Positions 1 through 6,193 of a stretch of 10,196 nucleotides of DNA are shown piece after piece. Source of the stretch: an uncultured delta proteobacterium (GTDB lineage Bacteria > RBG-13-61-14 > DRUE01); assembly GCA_903930515.1 (NCBI GenBank), contig CAIYYW010000336.1, forward strand, positions 1-10,196. The letters run 5' to 3'. A model generated the notes under the pieces. That model was not told the origin of the DNA, did no database searches, and saw only the letters and a list, made by a program, of their open reading frames with translations. The translations under genes were made by a program, and so were the position numbers. Each line of letters starts with the position of its first letter. Within the stretch, counting starts at the first letter, position 1.

Positions 1-2
1 GC

Positions 3-1088
3 CCGGGCGGGCTGGGCATGGCGATTCCCGCGGAGGAGGAATGGACGGGGGGGGATTTTGTCATCTGCAAGCTGGTCGCGGACGACGGGAATATCGGCTT
101 GGGCGAGGCCTTCGTTTGGCTGCCGGAAACGGGCGTGACCCCCGGACAGATCATTGAGATCATTGAAAAGGCCCTGGCGCGGTATGTCCTGGGCGAAAGC
201 CCGTTCAATTATGCGCGGATGCTGGAGCGGATGGAGAACAATGTGGCGCGCAACGAGGTCGCCAAGGGCCTGTTGGATATGGCTTGCTACGACCTGATGG
301 GAAAAATATCCGGCTGCCCGGCCGCGGAACTGATGGGCGGGATCAAAGTCAAAGAGATTAAGCTTGGCGCCCTGGTGCCGTTGATGGATCTGGGGTCCAT
401 GGTTGGGCTGGCGCAAGCTTTTTGCCGGGAGGGATTCGGCACCATCCGGCTTAAGCTGGGCAAGAGCATTGAGGATGATGTGCGGATCGCGGAGAGCGTG
501 CGCGAGGCCGTGGGCGAAAAAATTCGCATCCGGGTGGACTATAACCAGGCCTACACTCCGGCGAAGGCGATAACCGCGATCCGGGCGATCGAGCGGTTCA
601 AGATCGAGTTCGCGGAACAGCCGGTGGCCGCTACCGACTATCTGGGCATGGCTTATGTGCAAAAGAATGTGAATGTGTCTCTGATGGCGCACGAGGGCTG
701 TTTCTCGCTCCGCGATATTGTCACGCTCGTCGAACTCAAAGCCATCGGCGTGGTCGGGATCAATTCCGAGCGGCCCGGCGGGGTGACCCGCGCGCTCGAG
801 GCGATTGACTTCGCGCGGAGCCGTGGCCTGCCCGCGGCGCTGCACAACCAGCCCCTGGGCATTGCCTCGGCCATGCACATCCATCTCGCCGCGGCAAAAT
901 ATGACGCGCTTGAACTGGCCACCGAATTGTTCGGAATGGTCATGTTCGAGCACGACCTGCTTAAAAAGCCCATTGATTATTCCCGCGGGACCGCCAAACT
1001 TCCCTCCGGCCCGGGCTGGGGAGTGGAACTGGACGAGGCGGCGCTGGAGCGTTATGCCGCCGGGGCAACCTTAATTTTGAAGGCTTAA
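3..1088 (+). CDS. Enolase-superfamily (mandelate racemase/muconate lactonizing enzyme-like) protein, 5' end cut by window
   Basis: The frame is open to the window edge. The first in-window ATG (position 18) lacks the usual N-terminal strand of the family, so the true start probably lies upstream; numbering here is from that ATG. The capping-domain signature DDGNIGLGEAF is at residues 22-32. The barrel follows, with R144-L-K146 in place of the usual KxK, then likely Mg ligands D174 (VDYNQ), E200 (FAEQP) and E226 (AHEG). The family abstracts a proton alpha to a carboxylate, giving racemisation, cycloisomerisation or dehydration. K146 is a plausible base. On the opposite face, the Lys of the MLE group or Asp of the MR group is replaced by N249 (GINSERPGG), while a His matching the MR-type base is present at H276 (ALHNQP). 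The substrate cannot be named. It is cytoplasmic and ends one base before the amidohydrolase start, so the two probably share an mRNA. Confidence 0.9.
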   Translation, partial: PGGLGMAIPAEEEWTGGDFVICKLVADDGNIGLGEAFVWLPETGVTPGQIIEIIEKALARYVLGESPFNYARMLERMENNVARNEVAKGLLDMACYDLMGKISGCPAAELMGGIKVKEIKLGALVPLMDLGSMVGLAQAFCREGFGTIRLKLGKSIEDDVRIAESVREAVGEKIRIRVDYNQAYTPAKAITAIRAIERFKIEFAEQPVAATDYLGMAYVQKNVNVSLMAHEGCFSLRDIVTLVELKAIGVVGINSERPGGVTRALEAIDFARSRGLPAALHNQPLGIASAMHIHLAAAKYDALELATELFGMVMFEHDLLKKPIDYSRGTAKLPSGPGWGVELDEAALERYAAGATLILKA

Positions 1089-1089
1089 C

Positions 1090-2685
1090 ATGGAATCGAA
1101 CGGACAGCTTTATTATGGCGGTGAAATCCTTACGATGGACGACCGTATTCCTTCCGCGCAGGCGGTTGCGGTCAAAGATGGAAAGATTCTCGCGGTCGGA
1201 TCCGAGTCGGAATGCCGGTCCGCCCTGGACAATAATTTTGAAGAAGTGAACCTGGCCGGCCGCGCGCTCCTGCCCGGGTTCATTGACACCCATTTTCATC
1301 CGGTGCTTCTGATTTATTTCGAGATGAACTTGAACCTGCTCGGGACCCGCTCCCTTCAGGACCTGAAAGAAAAATTTTCCCGCGCCCCGGCCGCGGACTC
1401 CTGGCTGGTGGGATTAAACTTTGACGAGCAGGGCATGGATGAGCCGAAACTCCCTAGCCGGCATGACCTGGACGATGCCTGCCCGGGCCGGCCGGCGGTC
1501 ATCATCAAACATGACGGACATATGCTGATCGCCAACACCAAGGCAATAGAGGCCGCGAAAATATCCGCCGCCACCCCGGACCCGGAAGGCGGAAGGATTG
1601 ACCGGGAAAAAGACGGCTTTCCCGCCGGACTGTTCCGCGAACTCGCGGTCAAAATGATCCTTGATGCCATGCCCATGCCCGACCTCTCCCAATTCCTAGC
1701 CGCCGCGGAAAGGACCGCGAAAAAATTATGCTCGTTCGGGATCACCTCCGCGGGCGCGATCTTGCAGACCGACGAGCAGGGGCCGGCCGGGGCGCAGGGC
1801 AAACTGGACCTGCTCGCCATGCAGTTATTTCAGGGGAAAATCCCCATCAACCTCTACAGCCTGCTCATCGCCAACGATGTGGAGAAAATCCTGGCCGCGA
1901 AAAAGACCAAGCTCCACGGAGAAATTCCGGGCCTAAACCGGATCGGCGGGATCAAACTTTACGCGGACGGCACTTTCGGGAGCGCGACCGCGTTTATGTA
2001 TAAGCCGTTCACGGATCAGCCGGACCAAAGCGGGTTTATGGTCAACCAGCCGGAGTGGCTTTACGCTTTGATGGTTTCCGCGCACAAGGCCGGGCTTCAG
2101 ATCGCGACTCACGCCATCGGCGACCAAGCCAACCGTATCTGCGCGGACCTCTATGAGCGCCTGCTCCGGGAATATCCCAAACAGGACCACCGCCACCGGC
2201 TCGAGCACGGCTCAATTATGGACCAGAAGACCATCGACGAGATCGCCCGCCTGGGCGTGATCGTGTCAACGCAACCAATGTTCATCCATTCGGAAAAACA
2301 CTGGCTCCACAAACGGCTCGGGCCCGAGCGCGCGAAAATGGTGTATCCGCTCCGCAGTTTCCTGGATGCGGGCGTGAAAGTGGCGGGCGCCTCGGACGCC
2401 CCGGTCGAGTCCGCGGAGGTCTTGCACGCCATCTCTTGCTGCGTGACTCGCGAGGGGTTCGAGACCCGCCAGGCGATCACGGCCAGGGAAGCGATCCGGA
2501 TGTTCACGCTGGACGCGGCCTACGCCCAGTTCGAGGACTCGGTGAAAGGGAGCATCAGCCCGGGCAAACGCGCGGACCTGGTCATCCTTTCCCATAACCC
2601 CGCCTCGGTCCCGCCCGAAAAAATCCGCGCCCTCACGGTGGAGGGCACCATCATCGGCGGCAAAACCGTGTTCGAGCGAAAATAG
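1090..2685 (+). CDS. YtcJ-like metal-dependent amidohydrolase (amidohydrolase family 3)
   Basis: This is a full-length (531 residue) member of the YtcJ / N-substituted formamide deformylase branch of amidohydrolases, which hydrolyse C-N bonds of amides in the cytoplasm. Visible signatures: the N-terminal beta-sandwich ending in GFIDTHFHP with metal ligands H68 and H70; HDGHM (H141, H144), typical of this branch; GGIKLYADGTFGS with K289 as the likely carboxylated bridging lysine; THAIGDQA (H341); RLEHGS (H373); and ASDAPVES with catalytic D436. The C-terminal segment (GSISPGKRADLVIL) completes the sandwich. The ATG follows the preceding stop by one base and has a GAAGG ribosome site about seven bases upstream, lying inside the previous gene, which suggests translational coupling. 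The metal and catalytic set looks intact. The substrate is unknown; a shared pathway with the upstream enolase-superfamily enzyme is inference. Confidence 0.95.
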   Translation: MESNGQLYYGGEILTMDDRIPSAQAVAVKDGKILAVGSESECRSALDNNFEEVNLAGRALLPGFIDTHFHPVLLIYFEMNLNLLGTRSLQDLKEKFSRAPAADSWLVGLNFDEQGMDEPKLPSRHDLDDACPGRPAVIIKHDGHMLIANTKAIEAAKISAATPDPEGGRIDREKDGFPAGLFRELAVKMILDAMPMPDLSQFLAAAERTAKKLCSFGITSAGAILQTDEQGPAGAQGKLDLLAMQLFQGKIPINLYSLLIANDVEKILAAKKTKLHGEIPGLNRIGGIKLYADGTFGSATAFMYKPFTDQPDQSGFMVNQPEWLYALMVSAHKAGLQIATHAIGDQANRICADLYERLLREYPKQDHRHRLEHGSIMDQKTIDEIARLGVIVSTQPMFIHSEKHWLHKRLGPERAKMVYPLRSFLDAGVKVAGASDAPVESAEVLHAISCCVTREGFETRQAITAREAIRMFTLDAAYAQFEDSVKGSISPGKRADLVILSHNPASVPPEKIRALTVEGTIIGGKTVFERK

Positions 2686-2691
2686 CTCATC

Positions 2692-2727
2692 CTGGTTTAT
2701 CCTCGGCCGCGCTCTATAATAAGATCA
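2692..2727 (+). promoter_or_regulatory. Promoter with perfect -10 box, probable leaderless transcript
   Basis: A perfect TATAAT lies at 2715-2720 and is followed by seven bases and then the ATG of the DUF362 gene at 2728. Transcription would therefore be expected to begin at or within about a base of the start codon. No Shine-Dalgarno sequence is present upstream of that ATG, which agrees with leaderless translation. The -35 region is poor (CTGGTT at 2692-2697, 17-base spacer). Confidence 0.5.
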
Positions 2728-3531
2728 ATGGCTCCCGCCAAAATATATTTCAGCCGTTCCGGCCGGGTCCGGCCTTTCCTGGAAAAAGTTCTGGGGATAT
2801 ATCAGGATAAAATTCGGGGACGGGTTTTGCTCAAGCCCAACCTGGTTTCCGGGGAACCCTATCCCACCACCACGGATCCGGAATTGTTCCGGGAAGTGAT
2901 CCGGTTGCTGAAAAATCAGGCGGACCTGGCGGGGGGGGACGCGGCCGCGGCTGATTTGATCCGGCCCGGGCAATCCCTTAAGAATCATCCCCTGGTCAAG
3001 ATCGCCTCGGAACAGGGGATAAAATTTTTTGACTTTTACCGGGAAGAGATGATTGCGGCCCGGGACCGGAGCGGAGAGCAATGGAAGTTCAGCGCCATTC
3101 CCAAAACCTTTGACCTGGTCATCTCCCTCCCGGTCCTGAAAAGCCATCTCAATGTCCTGATTACCGGCGCGCTGAAAAACCAGTTCGGATTCCTTGACCG
3201 AAAAGAGCGCTTCCGGGCCCATTTTCAAAACCCCTCCCTGCTCCACCGAGCCATCATCGCCATTAACCAACTAGCCCCAGCTCAACTCTTTCTCGTGGAT
3301 TTCCGCGAAACCCTGATCAACAGCAACGAACTCCGGCACGGCGGAACTCCGGCCAAAGCCGGATGGCTCCTGGCCGGGGAGGACCCGGTGGCCCTGGATT
3401 TTTTCGGGTTCAGCCTGCTCAAGGAACTGGAGCCGAAGCTGGCCGGTAAAAAGCCGGAAGAGATCGGATACCTGTCCCGGGCTGAGCCGGCCGGGCTGGG
3501 TCGGACCAGGTTTGAATTGATTGAGCTTTGA
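2728..3531 (+). CDS. DUF362 domain-containing protein
   Basis: The 267-residue product matches DUF362: KPN near residue 36, SLPVLKSH at about 133-140, TGALKNQFGFLDR at about 146-158, and AGEDPVALDFFGF at about 216-228. Many DUF362 proteins carry a ferredoxin-like 4Fe-4S segment. This one has no cysteine at all, so it cannot bind such a cluster and represents the stand-alone domain. The biochemical role of the family is not established. No signal peptide or membrane segment is seen, so it is probably cytoplasmic. It lies 42 bases after the amidohydrolase but has its own -10 box and no ribosome site, so it may be expressed separately. A run of eight G at 2931-2938 encodes Ala-Gly-Gly; family-like sequence on both sides is in the same frame, so the gene is intact as sequenced. 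Confidence 0.9.
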   Translation: MAPAKIYFSRSGRVRPFLEKVLGIYQDKIRGRVLLKPNLVSGEPYPTTTDPELFREVIRLLKNQADLAGGDAAAADLIRPGQSLKNHPLVKIASEQGIKFFDFYREEMIAARDRSGEQWKFSAIPKTFDLVISLPVLKSHLNVLITGALKNQFGFLDRKERFRAHFQNPSLLHRAIIAINQLAPAQLFLVDFRETLINSNELRHGGTPAKAGWLLAGEDPVALDFFGFSLLKELEPKLAGKKPEEIGYLSRAEPAGLGRTRFELIEL

Positions 3532-3792
3532 TCAGACGGGTTTCTTCAAAACCTGCTCCAGCTTCAGGCGCAAGGCGTCCTCAATCACCTCCCGGTAAAT
3601 CCGACGCAGTTCCGCCCGGTAAATCGGGTCCGCGATGCTTTTCAGGTGCTTCCGCGCCCGGTCAATAAAAGTTTCCAACTGCCCGAAATACTGCTGCGGG
3701 TCCAACTCCAACCCCAACCCCATCCCATGGATCGGCTCCAGCACCGATCCCGGATGCAATCCCGCTTTAAACTCCGTCTCCGCTCTCCTCAT
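3532..3792 (-). CDS. Small hypothetical helical protein (86 aa)
   Basis: I do not recognise this 86-residue protein. The ATG (3790-3792) has a strong AGGAGG ribosome site six bases upstream on the minus strand, which is the main evidence that it is real. Residues 1-35 are Gly/Pro-rich with LEPIHGMGLGLELD. Residues about 36-82 look like two amphipathic helices rich in Arg, Lys, Glu and Leu (QYFGQLETFIDRARKHL, then IYRAELRRIYREVIEDALRL), with no signal peptide or membrane segment. There are no cysteines. Such a protein could be a small adaptor or a helical-bundle subunit, but nothing in the sequence fixes a role. Its stop directly abuts the stop of the convergent DUF362 gene. Its upstream region is the AT-rich island shared divergently with the 155-residue orphan. 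Confidence 0.7.
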   Translation of the reverse strand: MRRAETEFKAGLHPGSVLEPIHGMGLGLELDPQQYFGQLETFIDRARKHLKSIADPIYRAELRRIYREVIEDALRLKLEQVLKKPV

Positions 3793-3839
3793 TCCCGCCT
3801 CCTTTCCGCTGATGGGTCCCGGTTCCCGCTTTTCCGCTT

Positions 3840-3866
3840 ACTATAACTTTAGCAAATTTAACTAAA
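3840..3866 (-). promoter_or_regulatory. Candidate -10 box and overlapping operator for the 86-aa gene
   Basis: On the minus strand TATAGT (positions 3845-3840) resembles a -10 box and lies about 47 bases upstream of the ATG, leaving room for the ribosome site. Immediately upstream is a 19-base imperfect palindrome (3848-3866; arms TTTAG and CTAAA, seven of nine pairs matched), where a -10/-35 spacer would be, an arrangement typical of repressor operators. The -35 region is not recognisable. A second possible promoter with a perfect TTGACA (minus strand, 3916-3911) and weak -10 TTAACT 17 bases on lies further upstream. Confidence 0.35.
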
Positions 3867-3892
3867 CTTTATCTTAATTCAAATGAAAGTTA

Positions 3893-3923
3893 AGCATATT
3901 TTTATAAACTTGTCAAGTAAAAA
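3893..3923 (+). promoter_or_regulatory. Candidate promoter for the 155-aa gene
   Basis: TATAAA at 3903-3908 is a good -10-like hexamer, but no matching -35 hexamer is visible 16-18 bases upstream. It would start transcription only about eight bases before the ATG at 3924, which has no Shine-Dalgarno sequence. The AT-richness of the island makes chance matches likely, so this is weak. Confidence 0.25.
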
Positions 3924-4391
3924 ATGATCAAGGCGCGATTTTTTTCAAAACGGCCTAAACTACCCCCGGCCGGGCTTCGGGCGGGGGACGCGGGGGACTT
4001 GCGGTGCCGGGGGAATTTGGCTTTGATATTGCTGTTGAACAAGGATCCCTGGAAATATCTGAACCAGCCGGTCAAGGTCCGGGCTTACGGCGTGGATTAC
4101 ACCGGCCTGTTCAAGGGCGCGGACGAGGACTGGGTTTTTCTGCAATGCCAGACCATGTGGGTTCAAATCCCCTGGCTGGAGATAAGTTCCTTCCTGCCCG
4201 CGCAGGTTCCGGAGCCGGAAAGGGTATGTCATCGGCTTCCGGGTGATCCCGGGCCGGATCAGGAGCGGAAGAAAAATCGGGAAAAGCCGGGACCCGGGTT
4301 GAAATTGATCAAGGGGGAAAAGGGATCGGACCGGCAGGGGCAGGAAGAAGGGAAAGAGCCGGAGCCGCCGCCAGAGGAAAAACCTGATTAG
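3924..4391 (+). CDS. Hypothetical protein with small beta-rich core and charged disordered tail
   Basis: I do not recognise the family. The 155-residue frame has three parts. Residues 1-38 are Arg/Gly/Pro-rich and doubtful as coding. Residues about 39-92 form a compact core (DPWKYLNQPVKVRAYGVDYTG, then FKGADEDWVFLQ, then QIPWLEISSFLP) whose alternating hydrophobic strands suggest a small SH3- or Sm-like barrel; this is inference. The tail from about 96 to 155 is almost all Pro, Glu, Lys, Gly and Asp and should be disordered. Codons of the core are strongly GC-ending like those of neighbouring genes, which supports coding. ATG 3924 is the first start after an in-frame TAA but has no ribosome site, so a later TTG start near 4017-4035 is possible. 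The stop overlaps that of the convergent glycosyltransferase gene by four bases. Confidence 0.6.
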   Translation: MIKARFFSKRPKLPPAGLRAGDAGDLRCRGNLALILLLNKDPWKYLNQPVKVRAYGVDYTGLFKGADEDWVFLQCQTMWVQIPWLEISSFLPAQVPEPERVCHRLPGDPGPDQERKKNREKPGPGLKLIKGEKGSDRQGQEEGKEPEPPPEEKPD

Positions 4392-6193
4392 CGGGGCAGG
4401 GAATCCCGGAGCCGGACCAGTTCCGGGTCCCTGGGGGAGAATTTTTCGGCCCGCTGGATCAGGGAGTTCGCAAGGGCAAAATCTTCTTCCGAGATCGCGA
4501 TCCGGGCGCGGTATTTGAGGGCCGGTAGGTACCAGTCGGCGATCCGGAGCGAGGCGTCAAACCATCGTTTGGCCTGGCTGGTTTGGTTTAGGCTCAGGGC
4601 GACCCTTCCCAGCCAAAAAGGGGCGGCCGGGTTGAGCGGGTCCAGTTGAAAGGCTTTTTCCAGTTCCAGTTGGGCCTGGTCCATTTTCCTGAGCCCGATC
4701 CAGGCCACCCCCAAATTGAAATGAGCGGCCGCGAAATCCGGGCCGGCTTGGATCGCCTGTTGATACAAAGCCATTTCGGCCTCCCGGTCCCCGGTTTTAT
4801 ATTTCACGATGCCCAGGTTGACCAGGGCCTCGGGGTAGTAGGGGTCAAGGTTGAGCGCCCAGAGCAGTTGCTTCTCCGCGAGCGGATAATATTTATGGTC
4901 CATATAATCAAGCGCCAGGAGGTTATGGAAAACTTTTTCTTCCGGAACCTTGGTGATCGCGTTTTGGAAGTTGCCCCTGCGGGTTTGATAGGATTGGTTG
5001 TTGAAAAGAGTCAGGGTCAGGAAGCAGGTCAAGATCGCTCCGCGTGAAATCGCGCCGGTTTTGGGATAGGCCTCCGTCGCCTTCAAAAGCAGGAGGGAAA
5101 ACCCCAGGGCAAAGAAGGCCGTGGGCAGATACAGGAATCGCTCGGCCAGCGCCGGCGGGATCGGGATCAGATGAAGCACCGGGAGCAAAGCGATCATCCA
5201 GAGCAGGCCGAGCCGGGCGAATTGGTTTCGCTCCCGCAACTTAGCGATCAACAGGACCAGGAATCCGATCCCGAGGATCAGGGATAGCGCCCCGGGCCAG
5301 AGCGGGTAGCTCGCAAAGGAGAATTTATGTGTGTAAAAATAATCCGGGCTGAGCAGGATCGGAAAGAGCTCCAGCCGCGCATATTCCCATACCATCCGGC
5401 TGATCATCAAGGGTCTTTGCCAGACCGAAGACCCTGCCAGAAAAGATTCCTCCGCCGCCAGCCCCGCCCCGGAAAGCGCCCGGGTCCGGAGCAATAAATA
5501 CGCCGCCAGGGCAGCCGCCAGCGACAGATATCCAAACATCCTCCTCCGGATCGCGGCGATAAACTTTTCTCCCTTCAATCCTTGCCCCCAGTCGTTGGCC
5601 AGGAGCAGGAGCGGGATCAGGATTCCGATTTCCTTGCATAGCATTGACAGGAGCGCGCATAAAAATATTCCCGGGTAAACAACGATTTTCCCCGAGGCCG
5701 TTCGGTTTTCCAGCCGCTGCCACAACCGCCAGCACAGCAGGATGAAGAACACGGACATCAGGTCGGTCCGTCCGGAGATTTTGGAAACCGCCTCGGTCAG
5801 CACGGGATGGAGCGCGAAGATAGAGGTCGCGGTCAGAATTGCGGCGGGATGGCTTTTCCGGAAAATGAGATAGAACAGCAGGACGCTCCCGAGATGGAAG
5901 AATAAATTGAACAGGTGGTATCCGAGGGGATTCTCCCGGCCGAGTTTCCAGTTCAGGGCATAGCTCATAATCACCAGCGGCCGGTAATAAATATCCCCGG
6001 GCTTGCCCGGCCAGAACTGTTCGCGGAAAAAATCACCCGCCCCTTCCGGGTACCGGACCTGGGGGTTGTTCAGGATCAACAGGGATTCATCTCCGAGTAA
6101 TTCCCCGCGCAGGACCGGATAGTAGGCGAGGACGGTCAGCGCCAGGATCAATCCGAGGATGACCGGAGGCTTATTTTTTATTTTGTTCTTCAA
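4388..6193 (-). CDS. TMTC-like GT-C membrane protein with C-terminal TPR repeats
   Basis: The 601-residue product has an N-terminal membrane helix (about 11-28), then the first-loop signature of GT-C enzymes and of the TMTC family: GDES (D35, E36), LNNPQVR, YRPLVIMS (about 70-77) and HLFN (93-96). These are followed by FALHPVLTEAV and SGRTDLMSVF (126-149), CKE (186-188) and AERFLYLP before the last helices. Many hydrophobic segments run to about residue 400. About five TPR units fill 420-601, for example EALVNLGIVKYKTGD and AAHFNLGVAWIGLRK. GT-C enzymes transfer sugars from polyprenyl-phosphate donors on the outer face of the membrane. Protein O-glycosylation by analogy with TMTC is inference. 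The start used is TTG with a GGTGA site six bases upstream, inside the upstream gene, giving a 23-base overlap and likely coupling; no ATG is available near it. Confidence 0.88.
   Translation of the reverse strand: MKNKIKNKPPVILGLILALTVLAYYPVLRGELLGDESLLILNNPQVRYPEGAGDFFREQFWPGKPGDIYYRPLVIMSYALNWKLGRENPLGYHLFNLFFHLGSVLLFYLIFRKSHPAAILTATSIFALHPVLTEAVSKISGRTDLMSVFFILLCWRLWQRLENRTASGKIVVYPGIFLCALLSMLCKEIGILIPLLLLANDWGQGLKGEKFIAAIRRRMFGYLSLAAALAAYLLLRTRALSGAGLAAEESFLAGSSVWQRPLMISRMVWEYARLELFPILLSPDYFYTHKFSFASYPLWPGALSLILGIGFLVLLIAKLRERNQFARLGLLWMIALLPVLHLIPIPPALAERFLYLPTAFFALGFSLLLLKATEAYPKTGAISRGAILTCFLTLTLFNNQSYQTRRGNFQNAITKVPEEKVFHNLLALDYMDHKYYPLAEKQLLWALNLDPYYPEALVNLGIVKYKTGDREAEMALYQQAIQAGPDFAAAHFNLGVAWIGLRKMDQAQLELEKAFQLDPLNPAAPFWLGRVALSLNQTSQAKRWFDASLRIADWYLPALKYRARIAISEEDFALANSLIQRAEKFSPRDPELVRLRDSLPR

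Noticed and set aside
3538-3553. Short GGTTT/AAACC hairpin between the convergent DUF362 and 86-aa genes
   Set aside because: The stem is only five pairs, mostly A-T, with no U tract. It is too weak to call a bidirectional terminator.
3635-3865. Plus-strand frame antisense to the 86-aa gene
   Set aside because: No ribosome site, it runs through the AT-rich control island, and the opposite strand has a strong ribosome site and coherent protein.
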